Made by a program: the position numbers and the translations under genes. Positions 12,000 through 24,816 of a stretch of 64,000 nt of DNA are shown piece by piece. Numbering within the stretch: the stretch's first letter is position 1; the number at the start of each line of letters is the position of its first letter. Source of the DNA: Paraconiothyrium sp. Pb-2020 (Eukaryota > Ascomycota > Dothideomycetes > Pleosporales > Didymosphaeriaceae); contig JAJUBI010000008.1 in NCBI GenBank assembly GCA_022419385.1, forward strand, positions 558,001-622,000, given 5' to 3'. The notes under the pieces are model-generated. The model saw only the letters and a list, made by a program, of their open reading frames with translations, did not search any database and was not told the DNA's origin.

Positions 12000-14900
12000 A
12001 TAGTAATAGTAACACTATATTCTAAAATACTAGAGTTAGGTAAGATTCTAGATAATACTATAATACTAGATTCTAAGAAAGGACCTTAGAAAACTTAACT
12101 AGCTAGCCCTAATAAATACCTAGATAGAGATAGCTATTAGGTTACCTAAGGGGGTATAGTAGTATATAGGGTAACTAAGTAATAGTACTAGGTTTATAGA
12201 AAACTTAAGTACTAAGCTAAGAAATACTATACTAGAATAAAAATTATAGAACTAGATATATACTAAATATATAAATAGGCTATAACTTAATAAGGAAAAG
12301 TATAAGACCTAACTTAGTAACTTAGAATTAAGGATAAATATGCGCGGAATAAGTTTTAGTAATACTATATAATAAATTATACCTACTACTAAGATTAGAG
12401 AAACCTAGTACAGAAGACTCTTAGAGATAGAGAATACTATTAACTAGATAGAAATAAATATCTAGACTAGAGCTGCTATATATATAAGTTTAATAGGTAG
12501 AAGAGAAATTACAGACACCTATTATAAAATATATACTTTATAGACAGCTGCCCTATTTACTAGGGGCAGAAATATTTAATAGGAAACTGGCTATAAGGCC
12601 TAGAAAGGTATAATAAGACCCTATAGTATAAGTATATAAACTTATGCCCTATAAGAAAAGATATAGACTATATAAGAATCTAAGAATAGATAGATTATAG
12701 ATAACTAGAATACCTAGAATACCTTAGTAAAAAAAAGTCCGCAGCAGCAGACTACCTAGATCTAACTTATAAGTTTATATTATACTAGGAGTGCATAATA
12801 ATAAACTGTAGGCACTATAAGAAAGAAGATAAGGAATCTAAATATATCTAGATACTTATAGTAGAAAGGCACTAGAGAAGAGTAATAGTAGGATACTCTT
12901 ATAGCGCCTTAGAAGCTAGGTTAAAGGATAGATACCTATAAAAAAAGAGAATTCTATATAACCCCTTTAGAATAATACTAGAATAACCTAGAACTAACTA
13001 CCCCCTCTATAAATAGTGTTATTGTAAAGGAACCTACAATAAGATATAAGAGTAATTAAAAAACTAGAACGCTACTAGGCAAAGAGCCAAGCTAGTAAGG
13101 GTATTCTAAAGGCTTATAGGGCAGAAGCTAATAGTACTATAAGACTATAAATAATAAAGTAAGTTCTAATTAGAAAATTCTAAGTAGAAGCTTTAATAGA
13201 CCCTAGCGCAATAGAATGTCTAATATTACTAAAGGTAGTAGAAAAATATAATCTACTATATAGGGATAAAGAGGTACCTATACAGCTAGAAATAGCTAAT
13301 AGTATAATATTTTAAGACTATAGTAGGGGCTAGTTATGCCTAGAAATAACACTATTACCTATTAGAATTAAGGAATTTAAGAGCTAATATAGCTTTAATA
13401 TTATAAATTTAGAAAGCTTAGAAGCTATTATAGAATATAATTAGCTAATTATATACAACCCTAATATAGACTAGATAAAGTAAATAATATAGAGCTAAAA
13501 AGTAACACTAAAAGTTACTAGAGCCTAATAACTATAATAGGTAAAACCTAGGACCCTAGATACTCTAAAAGAGCAGGTTAAATAGAAGACTAAAGAAATA
13601 TTAGCTATAAGAATAGCTAAGATTCTAAAAGAAAATCCTAGATAAGCTAGAATTATCTAGGTACAATACTTAGACTTATAAGAAGAATTAAAGAAGATAA
13701 CTATTCTACTAGAATATAAGAAGTATATAAAACTCTTTAAAGAAATTAAAAGAGAAGAACTCTCTAATTACTAAGAATAGAATTATAAGATTTCTCTAAG
13801 TAAAGGCACAAAACTATAACTAAAATAGCTAAGGCTAATATTAGTAGATTAGGAATAGGAACTAAGGGAATACTTAAAGAAGAACCTAGTAAGAGATTAT
13901 ATCTAAAATAGTTAGAGTTCTACAGTATTTTCTATTCTATAGGTATCTAAGAAAAATAGTAAGCTGCAACTCTATATAGATTATAAATAGCTAAATAATA
14001 CTATAATTAAGAATTAGTACCCTCTGCCATTAATTACAGAGCTTATAAATAAACTTTATAGAACTAAGTAGTTTATAAAATTTAATATACGTAATAGATA
14101 TCACCGCATATAAATAGCAAAAGAATATAAGTAAAAGACTATATTTAGGACCTAGTTTAGTCTCTATAAATATATAGTTATGCCTTTTAGCTTAACTAAC
14201 GCACCTACAACATTCTAGGCAGTTATTAATAAGGCCTTATATAAATACTTAGATATATTCTATATAGTATACCTTAATAATATACTTATCTATTTTAGCG
14301 GGACGCTAGAGAAATACGTAGAATATATAAAGAAGGTACTTAAGAAGCTAAAAGAGTATAAGTTACTCTTATACCCTAATAAATATAAGTTTTACGTTAT
14401 AAAGATAAAGTACCTAGAATTTATTATTTTAAGGGAAGAAGTATTTATAGATCTAAAAAAAATAGCTATAGTATAAGAATAGCTAGTTTCTAAGTTAGTA
14501 AAGGACATCTAATTCTTTCTAGGGTTTACTAACTTCTATTAGAAGTTTATTAAGAACTATTCTAAGATAACAGCACTATTAATAGATCTTATAAAAAAAA
14601 AGAATAATAAGGTTATTTAGCTAATTATTAGAAAACTACTAAAGATATTTAAAAAGTTAAAAGAAATATTTCTTATAGCACCTTTACTCTAAATATTTAA
14701 CCTAAAGAAACTTATAAGGGTAGAAACAGATATATTAGATTATATACTAGGAGCAATTCTCTTATAACTAAATAAAGATAGAAAATAGAGACTAGTGTTC
14801 TACTATTTCTAAAAGTTCTTAGGAGCAGAACTTAACTATAATATTTATAATAAGGAACTACTAGTAGTAGTAGATGCCTTTAAATAGTAGAAAGCGCAAC

Positions 14901-16400
14901 TTATAGAAGTATACTATAAAATAAAGGTGTAGATAGACTACTAGAACCTTACTAGCTTTATAATAACTAAGAAGCTTAACTAAAGATAAGTATAATAGGT
15001 AGAATTTCTAGTAAACTTTAACTTTAATTTACTATTAACTAGGGACTCTTAATAGCGCAGCTACGCCTTAAGTAGAAGATTAGACCTAATAGAAAATAAA
15101 ACTAATCTCTATAATGCTATATTATAAATGCGCAAAGATAAATATTAGAATATAACTAACTAAAGATTAAAGTATAAGCTGCCTCTTTCTAGTATATAGA
15201 CCTAAGGTATATAACTTCTAAGATTACTCTAGCTCTCTAAGAAATAAAGAGAGGAGTACAATCTATTCTAAAATAGTTTTAATAAAACCTAAAGAGATTA
15301 TAAAAGAATACTAGTAAAAGACTAATATATACCTATCTTAATTAGAAAGCTATACAAATTAAGAGAATAGAATACCTAGGTATTAAAGAAATAACGTATA
15401 TATTATAAATAAATATACTATTCTAAAACTTAAATAACTAGTTACTAAGAAAATAAGTAACTATTTAGTATATTATAAAAAAAGCCTAAGAGATATAAGC
15501 CTTATAGACTTCTATAACTATTACCTACAGCTAAAAGGCTATGGCAAAGTATAATAATAGACTTTATAGTAAAGCTCCTAAGATTACTACAGCTAGAAAC
15601 TAATAAATATACAACACTATTATAGTAATAGTAGATTAACTTACTAAGGCAGTAAAGTTTAGGCCTATAGAAGAATTTATAATAGTAGAAGACCTTACTT
15701 ATAAAGTTAATAATATACTATTTACAGAACACAGTCTACCTAAAGAATTTATTACAGATTATAATAAACTCTTTATATCTAAATATTAGAACACATTTAT
15801 AGCTATATTAGGTATACATAGAAAGCTATTAATAAGCTTCTACCTATAAATAGACAGATAGACAGAATGTATAAATTAGATACTAGAATAGTATCTACAA
15901 TTCTATATTAATAAATAGTAAGATAATTAGGTTAAACTCTTACCTATAGTATAATTAGTATATAATGGCACTAAGTTAGGCATAATAGGGTACTCCCTAC
16001 ACTATATAAACTATAGATATAAGCTGTTACTTATTAAAATCTAAAGAATATAGAAAGTATTTCTATAGAAGTATAAGATAAAGCTTAAAGAATAAGGGAC
16101 CTATACTTATATTATAGAATAGAATTACCTATAAAGCCCTCTTAGCATCTAAAAATGCAAATAAATAAAGGATTAAGAGACTAACCTTTAAAGAGGGGAA
16201 TAAAGTTTTTCTATTCTAGAAAAACCTTAAAATAAAAATAACTAAGTAAAAAACTAGATTATTAAGGTAGAACCCTTTAAAGTATAAGAAACTAAAGACT
16301 AGTTATAAATAAATTACTTCTACCTATAGGTACTAAAGTATATACTACCTTTTATAAAAACCTCCTAGAACTAGCACTACTAGACACTCTAATTAAGACT
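12000..16400 (+). pseudogene. Element D pol relic (protease, RT, RNase H, integrase)
   Basis: The reverse transcriptase fingers/palm segment is readable near 14,150-14,230 (Y-I-V-M-P-F-S-L-T-N-A-P), with Gly changed to Ser. The active site at 14258-14299 reads Y-L-N-N-I-L-I-Y-F, so both catalytic Asp have become Asn. An integrase core start is seen near 15,520-15,640 (L-P-T-A-K-R-L-W-Q, later I-I-I-D-F-I-V-K). The order places D in Ty3/Gypsy. Multiple stops make it non-functional. Confidence 0.75.
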
Positions 16401-17229
16401 TAGCTAGAGCTAGAAGAAATAAGTATAAGGTTAAAAATTAAGAACCTATAAATAGTTAAAGTTAGTAAAAATACCTAGTTAAATAGAAAGAATAGCTAGA
16501 GCAGTATAATACTTAGAAACTAAAAGAAAACCTTATAAACTATAAGAGTATAGAGACTTTTAAGCTATAATCTAGAAAGATTAATTCTAAAGAGTAACTC
16601 CTAGAAAGGTTACTCTAAGGTTTAGGTAAAAGGTAGAAATTAAGAAAGAAGTATTAGCCTATAACTAGCCTAAGTTAGTTAAAGGTAAAGATAGTAATAG
16701 AATAGATAAAATATTAGTAACTTACTCTTTAAGGCCTCCTTCTCTAAGTTCTCTATTATATTAGCTATATAAGTATTATATACTATAAAGAATTACTTCT
16801 CTTTCTCTACTTAAGTAATCTTAAGGCAGAGGTAAGTAACCTTAGCTTTTATAAAAAGAAGAGTAAGCTGCTTCTAGTACTTTTTAAACTAAATATGCTC
16901 TACTCTTTTTTAGAAACCTAAGGCTATACTCTATATAAACTATAATATATATAGTATACTCTCTAGTTATAGTATTTATAAAATACTTAGAAATTTTCTC
17001 TTTATATAATAGTTGCACTTTATTTATATCTCTAGGCTATATAAACGTACCTTATTAGTATAAGTATAAAATAGTTAGTTAAGAATTATTTTAGTACCTT
17101 AGGTATAGTTAGGGAGGCAAGAAAAGAAAAGAATATAATAAATAAAGTCTACCTTTAAGAAGAAACTATACTGCTAGAGGTTATAGAATAATACTAAGTC
17201 TTAGAATAATAACTCTAAAGGGGGGATAA

Positions 17230-17710
17230 TATTATAATTATAAGATTAAACCTAGTAAAGGGGAATAATTATATATAGGATATTAGCAACACCTTTATTA
17301 CTAACTAAAAAATAGATGCTAGTTAGTAGGGCTAATTAGCTAAGGTGTTATATAACTAGAATCTACTAAGAGTAGAATTCTAGGAGTAAGCTAGCTTAGT
17401 AGAATTACTTAAAATACTTCTACTAAGGGGATATAATCCCTAGAGCACAGCAAAGTAAAGAATTATAAGAATAATAAAAAATAGTATATAGTTTAAGAGA
17501 CTTTAGTATCTTTTATATTCTTTATAGTTAATTCTTCTATAGTTAAAATTAAAGTATATCTTCTATATAAGATCTATTAGTCTTCTTATACAATTATTAC
17601 CTTACCTTCTATAGTAAGATTAGAATATTCTTATACCCTTTATTATCTATCTACTCCCGATTACTAAATACCTGCAAGGTTGACCTAGGTTAGGTACGTG
17701 GAACCCCCTT
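17230..17710 (+). repeat. 3' LTR of element D, terminal bases missing
   Basis: Begins TATTATAATTATAAG (a mutated TGTTACGATCACG) just after the polypurine tract and ends at GGAACCCCCTT. The last six bases of the LTR (ATAACA) are absent. A family C solo LTR starts at 17711, and beyond it comes an inverted partial D LTR instead of the expected flank. Confidence 0.8.
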
Positions 17711-18173
17711 TATAACAGGGCCTTCTTAATACTGTAGCAAGCCGCGGCCCAGTTGGGGTTCTAGTAAGAGATAAGTAGTGTGCAGGGTTATATAAGTTAT
17801 ATATAGGTAAATGTTAATTAATTACTATAATAAGAATATATTACTAAAGACTTAAAGGTAATCTTCTATAAGAAAACTAAATGCAGTAAACTGTATTATA
17901 GATTAATAATAAGGGATTACTAGTAGTAATCTATTATCTCTATATACTACTATTTAATCTAGGCTCTATAGGCTTTATACATAAATTCTATAGATTTAGG
18001 CTCTATAGCTCTATCCTACAGATTTACAGATCTAATTACATAACTCTACTTACGTGTCTATATTGTGCTTAGCATCCAACCTGTAATTGTAATACTTATC
18101 TACATAATCTAACTAGTCGCTGCTATTATTACGTTGGTTCCTGTAATTCTGTTGTAGCGTAGTAGCCGTAACA
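17711..18173 (-). mobile_element. Solo LTR, family C, intermediate RIP (TSD CCCTT)
   Basis: Runs from TATAACAGGGCC to GTAGCCGTAACA with duplication CCCTT at 17706-17710 and 18174-18178. Compared with 4093-4574 the differences are almost all C to T or G to A, mostly at CpA/TpG, yet CCGCGGCCCAGTTGGGG is untouched. It therefore shows an intermediate stage of mutation. Confidence 0.9.
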
Positions 18174-18178
18174 CCCTT

Positions 18179-18532
18179 GTAATAATCTTATATAAAAGAT
18201 ATACTTTAATTTTAACTATAAAAAAATTAACTATAAAGAATATAAAAGTTACTAAAGTCCTTCTAAACTATATACTATTCTTTATTATTCTCCTAATCTC
18301 TTACCTTACTATACTTTAAAGAATTATGTCCCCTTAGTAGGAGTATTTTAAGTAATTCTGCTAAGCTAGCTTACTCCTAAGATTTTATTCTCTTAGTAGG
18401 ATCCTAGTTATATAACACCTTAGCTAATTAGCCCTACTAACTAGCATCTATTCTCTAGTTAATAATAAAGGTGTTACTAATATTCTATATATAATTATTC
18501 CCCTTTACTAGATCTTAATCTGTTGTAATTAT
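18179..18532 (-). repeat. Inverted partial family D LTR
   Basis: Reverse complement of the first three quarters of the D LTR. It ends at 18532 with TGTTGTAATTATAACA, the LTR start in reverse. The other end is missing at the junction with 17,710/18,178. The flank from 18533 is the middle of the inverted family B copy, so this LTR belonged to a D element inserted there. Confidence 0.75.
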
Positions 18533-21035
18533 AACAGTATACTCTACTAAGGCTTAATTTATATAGCCCTAAAAAGTAGTAGGTGTGTTAGTTAGGCTAA
18601 AAGGTATAATAGTGTACTTAAAATAGCTATATTATATTTAGAATACTATCTTTTACTTATTACCCTAATAGATTTATATTCTATAATAGGCATCTTTTAG
18701 GTCTAGCTTAGTAAAATAGGTAGAGCCTAATAGTTAGTCTAGGGTCTTACTAATTAGGGGTAAGGCTAGATAGTTTTTCTTAGTAATTTTATTTAAGCCC
18801 CTATAGTTTATATATAGGTATAGAGTGCTATCTTTCTTAGGTATAAATAGTATAGGGGCGCCTATAAGGCTAGTGCTTTTATAGATCTACTTTAGATATT
18901 ATACCTTTACTAAGTAGTTATATAGAGTTTTAAGTTTTTTAAAGAATAGGTTATATAGAGACCTAAAAGGTACTATAGTTTCTTCTTCTAGTTTAATTAT
19001 ATAGTTAGCTCTCTAGTATTCTAGCAGCGCTTTAGCAGCACTTTAGCTAGCTATATTAATAAACTATTCTAACTATTTTAGTAGTTCTATAGGGCCCTTT
19101 CTCTTACTTTTAAGGTCTGTTACTACTATTATATAGACCTTAACCTAGTCTTCTAGAGTCTCTATAAATTAGAATTAATCTTCTATTCTTAATACCCCTA
19201 CTTTTACTCCCTAGTACTATTATATTATACTATAGTTAAGAACTACGCTAGCCTCCTAGAGCCTAGGCATCCTAATAATTATAGGATTTATAGTATTAAT
19301 TACTCTATATATAATAGTATCTAGCTACTACTTAGTGCCTTAGAAATCTATAGTAGTAATACTAATATTATAGGTAGTAGAGCTTTACACTATTATAAAG
19401 TTAAATATCTTTATAGTAAGTAACTTTACTTCTTTTATTATAAGTAGCCCTAATTAGACTACTAGCTTCTTATTAATTATATTAATATCTACTGTAGGGT
19501 TAAGAAGGAAAGTATACAACTATATTTTACCTTTTTTACTCTAGATAGACTTTTATACTTTAAAATACTCCTTTCTTTATACGCCTATTAGGGGGAGCTC
19601 TCTCTTTAGGCTTACCCTTTTTTTTATTACTATTATATTAACCCCTAATATAAGTATATTAGAATAGGTAGGGTATTTCTACTTAGCCTAGTAGTTCTTT
19701 TTCTAGTAGCCTATTTTTCTATAGTATCTATAGATATTATATTATATTAGTGTTACTGCAGCATCGCGACGTTGTATTACTAGTAGGGTAGATAAGGGTT
19801 AGAATTAAGATAGTATTAGTAGTTTAGGTACTATTAGTCTTACTCTAGTAGCCCTACTAACTAAGTAGTATAGCTGCAACACTAGAGCACTACTATTATA
19901 TAGGTTATTTTCTAAGGTTACTACCCTCTTAACTATTTTACGCCTAGTTTTAGGGAAATTATTATAGTTAGTAATTACTATCCTTAGTTTCTAGTGTAGC
20001 TTACTATATAGGTATATAACTAGGTGTTTTTATTTATATAAGGGGTTAATTTAGTTTTCTAGGGTTACTAGGTATACTATAAATTTATTTACTAACTAGC
20101 CTTTTCTTTAGACTGCCCTTTAATACTATATAGTTACCTATAGCTCCCTATTAATAGGGCTCTTAATCTAGTTAAGAAGAAAGCTTATTATCTAGCACTA
20201 ATTTAGTATATTACTATTAATCTCTAGTTCCCTCTATAGCTATAGTTAGCGTAGGGTAGTCTCTAGTAATTATAAGGTAAAAGTAATATACTAGTCTTCT
20301 ATTATAAACGCCTATAGGTCTAGGTAGAAGGCAATTTAAAGGTATATTTTAAAGTTATTATATTCTCTAATACTTTATCCCTTAAATATTAGGATAGATT
20401 TAATCTTAGGGCCTTAATAGAATAGCTCTATTATACTACTACTTAGTTACTATTACCTTACTAGGCGCTTCTCTAATTCTTTACTATCTATAGTTATAAT
20501 AGTAGGGGCTATAGATGCAGTTTCTATACTAGTTAGTAATAGTATTATAGCTATTAAGTACTATTTATAGTCTTTAATTTTAGCTTCTAGAGCGTAGATC
20601 TTCTCTAGCTTAGTAAGTTTATCTTACCTATACTTTAGTAATACTAACTTTATAGAGCCTAGGTCTAGTTCTCCTATTAATTCTATCTATATTAGGGCCT
20701 TTTATTTTAGTACTTTAGCAGCTATAGGTGCTAGGCCCCCTATTATTATAGGCGTAGGGTCTCTAAGTAGCTAGCTATAGAAATCTATTATATTGCTGTT
20801 ACTCCGCAGTTATATTAGTTTTAAGGTACTAAGCTGCTATTCTATAAGTAGGTAGAGAAATTAAAATTATTAGGCTTATATAGTAGTAAACAATACTTAG
20901 GTTATAATAAGGTTAATTTCTATCTAAGTTCTCTCTACTTCTAATAGGCTTTCTACTTTGCCTTGCTAGCGCTACGCTATAGCAGCGCATATAAGGCACT
21001 GTTTATATAGTTTCTACTTTTACCCTTATAACTAT
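18533..21035 (-). mobile_element. Truncated inverted copy of element B
   Basis: Reverse complement of element B from its 5' LTR (20868-21035, 168 bp) to just before the reverse transcriptase active site. It breaks at 18533, where the partial D LTR begins. It preserves the empty target site (20828-20832) of the solo LTR at 4093-4574 and confirms the left boundary of the B LTR, because the flanks beyond 21035 and before 3886 are unrelated. Gag and RT remnants are broken by stops. Confidence 0.8.
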
Positions 21036-21116
21036 CTAAGTATAACTTTAGTATAAAGTATAGGAAAGAAATAATAAATCTAATAAATAGATTATTTTAT
21101 TAATTTAATTATATAT

Positions 21117-21892
21117 TGTAAAATCTTTAATAAGATTATATAAGCTATATAAGTTTTAATTCTCTATTTAGTACTAGCTTCTATTACTAAGCTAATATTA
21201 TAAATATTTATAACAACCTAAGATATAATAATTCTATACTTTATATCTAGATTTATATATATATTTAGCTTAAGCTTCTTAATATCCTTATAAGATCTTA
21301 TAAGATTTCTTATAAAAGATAAAAACCAAAATAATTAATATTTTCTATAATAGACTAGCTTATAAGCTAGTCTAATAATTTATATATATATACTATTACC
21401 TAATCCGGATTAGTCCTAAATATCCGAATTAGGTTAGTATATAAATCTAGTCTATTTATATTATCTTTTTGTGTTTTCTGAGGAGACCCGTGAGGAGACC
21501 CATAGAGAAGAGCCGAGATAGAAGAAATTCTAGAGATAGGACTTCAGATAACTATTAGATAGGAAATTACTAGGTAATAGTTTGAGGAGATCCGTAGATC
21601 GGAATTAGGGGGATCTAATAGTAGGAGAATAGTGGGGAGCCGATCTATCTATATATATAGGCATTATTTCTCTACTTTTTAGTTCTATACCTAGCAAACA
21701 ATATTAACCTTTTAACTTATAGTTAGTTATAAGTTATACTTCTTTTATATCTTTTAGATAAAGATATATTTATATATTATATATTACCTTCCTATTTAAG
21801 CCTAGTATATAAAGGTGCCTAGGTCCTTTTATTACTAGCAAGAAAGTCTTATTACTAAGGCTACCTACCTACGTTTACGAGACTTTCTTATA
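21117..21892 (+). repeat. Family E LTR, copy 1
   Basis: 776 bp from TGTAAAATC to TTTCTTATA. It is a reverse-complement match over its full length to 32241-33016. Its flanks (TATAT and GTATC) do not match, so it is either one LTR of a broken element or sits at a rearrangement. It contains a perfect 24-bp palindrome at 21351-21374, a 14-bp palindrome CTAATCCGGATTAG near 21400, and GGAGACCCG direct repeats near 21480. These keep CG dinucleotides. Positions 21036-21116 and 21893-21974 on either side are AT-rich and unassigned. Confidence 0.78.
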
Positions 21893-21974
21893 GTATCTAG
21901 TAAAGTAGAGCCAATAAGGCTAGAGGCTAATATATTATTAGATACTAAGGACCTAGATAGGTTAAGTTAGTAGA

Positions 21975-22160
21975 TATATAACTATAATCCTACTAAGAGA
22001 ATAGAATTTTAGGGATAAATAAGTTTAGTAGAATTATTTAAAATACTTCTACTAAGAGGGTATAATCTCTTAGAGTATAGTAAAGTAAGAGATTATAAAA
22101 ATAATAAAGAGTAGTATATAGTTAAGATAGTTCTTTGAGTATTTCTTATTCTTTATAGTT
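21975..22160 (+). repeat. Family D-like LTR, left part
   Basis: Matches the D LTR interior from the TATATAACTAGGATCCTACTAA block up to TTCTTTATAGTT, then stops at the insertion of element C. The rest of the same LTR continues at 36910-36947 and 37430-37588. The 82 bp before it (21893-21974) do not match the D LTR start, so its beginning is diverged or lost. Confidence 0.7.
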
Positions 22161-22636
22161 TATTACGGCTGCTACGCCGCAACAGAATTGCGGTAACTAA
22201 CATAATAACTGTAGTAACTACTTAGATTATAAGAATAAGTATTATAATTATAGGTTAGATGCTAAGCATAATATAAACATATAATTAAAGTTATATAATT
22301 AGATTTATAGATCTATAAATGCTAAGAATATAGAGCTATAGAGCCAGAATCTATAGATTTATAAAAACCTACAAACAGAGCCTATAGAGCCTTAGCTAGA
22401 TAGCAGTATATAGAGATAATAGATTACTACTAGTAATCCCTTAATCTATAATATAGTTTACTATATCTAGTTTTCTTATAGAAGATTACCCTTAAGTCTT
22501 TAGTAATATATTCTTATTATAGTAATTAATTAACGCTTACCTATATATAATTTATATAACCCTATATACTACTTATCTCTTACTAGAATTCTAACTAGGC
22601 TATAGCTTACTATAGTAATAAGAAGGCCCTATTATA
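22161..22636 (+). repeat. 5' LTR of element C
   Basis: Heavily mutated copy of the family C LTR, ending GGCCCTATTATA. It is the same family as the nearly clean solo copy at 4093-4574, read in the opposite sense. Confidence 0.88.
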
Positions 22637-22899
22637 CTTTAATAATTATATTTTAAGAGTCTCTATAGGTATATACCTAAGTTACCCTTACTAAATAATA
22701 GCTCCTACAGTAAACTAACTAATATTATTAGACCTAATAGACCTAGTCTAGATAAAGAAACAACTTAACTACCTAAATAAAGAAAACTAAAGGTAAAAGA
22801 ATACCTATAATAAGTTAGTAGAATAGGTAAAGGCTATATTAGAAGAAAAAAGAGAAGGGGCTAATAAAATAATAAAAAACTAGATCTAGAGAATAGAGT

Positions 22900-23760
22900 T
22901 TAGAATAAGAAGTAGACTCTTAAAGCTAGCTAATCTAGAAAAGTTTAATAAAATAAAACTATACTTAGGGGATTCCTAGCCTCTATATCCCTCTATTTAG
23001 ATCTAAATTAAGAATACCTTAAAGAGGAAGATTAGAAAGTGGCTTATATAGTAACTTACTTTATAGGTAAAATAATAGACTAGTTTAACAGCTATCTTAT
23101 AAACTAGAGAATAAACTAAGTAGATAACTAGAGAATAAAAACTAACCTTATCTTTATAAGTTATACTTATTTTAAGCAAAAACTCTAATTAACCTTTAGT
23201 AATATTAATATAAAATATATAGCTAAATAGAAACTTTTAAAGCTCTAATAGACTAAAATAGTAGCAGCCTATATATTAGTATTTAAATAGCTAGCTAATA
23301 AGGTCTTAGACTACAGAGAATAAGCTCTAATATAGAAGTTTTATAAAGGACTTAAATTAGATATTAGGTAGAAGATAATTAAAATAAAGAAACTAATAAC
23401 TCTATCTATAATAATTAAATAAGCTGTCTAAGTAAATAATAAGTTATTTCTATAAAAATAAGATAATAAAGAAGAAAGTAAATATAGTATAAATAGCTAA
23501 AATTATAAAACCTATAATAAAGGGGACCTAATAGTCTTAGATGCTAATAAAGAAAAAGAATTAAGTTAGAATATAATAAAGAAAAAGTAATATAAGAAAG
23601 GCACTTACTTGAACTATAGTAAAAAGGGCTATATTACTAGAAACTGCCTAAATAAAAGCTAGGAAAAGTCTATAAAAGGTACTAAGAAGAAACTAAAAAA
23701 GTAAGAAACCTTAAAGAAAATTAAAAAGAAGCTAGCTAGTAGTAAGAAATATAAGGCTAC
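22900..23760 (+). pseudogene. Element C gag relic
   Basis: Degenerate Gag core. At 23606-23647 the spacing of a CX2CX4HX4C zinc knuckle is exact, but the two first Cys and the His are Tyr and only the last Cys remains (Y-L-N-Y-S-K-K-G-Y-I-T-R-N-C). Each change is one transition at CpA or TpG, as RIP makes. Confidence 0.75.
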
Positions 23761-24385
23761 TTATTAGGCTAAGTATTTCTAAGATATATATATATATTAT
23801 ATATAAAGATAAAAAAGAATACAGAGTACTAGCCTATAGAAGAAAGGCTAGTAGTAACTTAAGAGAAATAAATAATTCTATAGCTTAAGAAGTAAAACAC
23901 CTAGGTCCTAGAATTCTATAATACTAAAGATTTAGAAAGCAAATCTAATAATAATAAAGGAGACAGCAACTTAGATAGGTTAATAGATACTTTATTTTAA
24001 TTAACTCTAAAAGAAGATAAACCTCTCTTCTTATTACTAGTATAGAAGGTACTTATATCCCCTAGTAAGAATATCTATATAGGAGGAATTAAATATGTCT
24101 AGCCTATAGAACTAATATATAAAGCAGCTAGACTAGTTAAGACTAAAGATATATAATAAATGATTAGAGGTCTATACTTCTACTATAAAAATTTGTATAG
24201 AGAAACTATCTATAAGATTTATAAAAACTAGAAGATTTAGTTTCTATAAAATACAAAGTTTATAAGCTTTAATAAATAGGTAGAATAAAATATAGTTCTA
24301 GTAAGAGAGATACTAAATAAATAAGAGTAGGCTTAGATTACTAATAAAATTAAGTAGGTAGATAAAGCTTACACACCTTAAGTTA

Positions 24386-24816
24386 TGTTAAACTTCTAAA
24401 GGGTAGCTAGTCCTAAAAGGGTTAAGGTTAGTTCTCGGGCAAGATAACAGAGAAGGGAAAGGGGAGTCTTATTAATATAAAAGTATCTTATAAAGTGTAA
24501 TAAGTTAACAAGGGAGCCTAAGTAAATCTAAATAATAGATTAATAAACAGGTTAAATATAAGTATAACAGCCTTCTACTTAAGTTTCTATATACTTAGTT
24601 TAAGTGATAGTTAACTATTACTTATTAACTATTACTTATTAACTATTAGTTATATAGTTAATAGTTAACTATTGCTTATTAACTATTAGTTACGTAACTT
24701 CCCTTAGCGCCCGGCGGCACAGTTAAAATGTATACTCTACTCTAGGTAAGCCAATAGTAAGTATTATTATAATATAAAATAAGGTTCTAATTCTTATTTA
24801 GGTCTAGATCCTAATA
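24386..24816 (-). repeat. Left (3') LTR of element A
   Basis: Starts TGTTAAAC and ends CTAATA. It contains a duplicated palindromic block around 24607-24690 built from TTAACTATTACTTATTAACT-like units, absent from the shorter solo copy at 453-843. Confidence 0.9.

Larger units (their letters stand above)
3010..17710 (+). mobile_element. Full-length Gypsy element D, split by element B
   Basis: The 5' LTR is 3010-3503 (494 bp, starting TGTTACGATCACG). The 3' LTR is 17230-17710 and is preceded by a polypurine tract at about 17215-17226 (AAAGGGGGGAT). Gag begins near 3540, is interrupted at 3880 by element B (3886-11363) and resumes at 11,364 in the same reading sense. Removing B leaves about 7.2 kb, a normal Gypsy length. 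Order is Gag, reverse transcriptase, RNase H, integrase. The element inserted into the family C fragment ending at 3009 (left flank AAGGT). The matching right-hand duplication was not found, because the 3' LTR ends in a rearranged junction. Confidence 0.85.
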
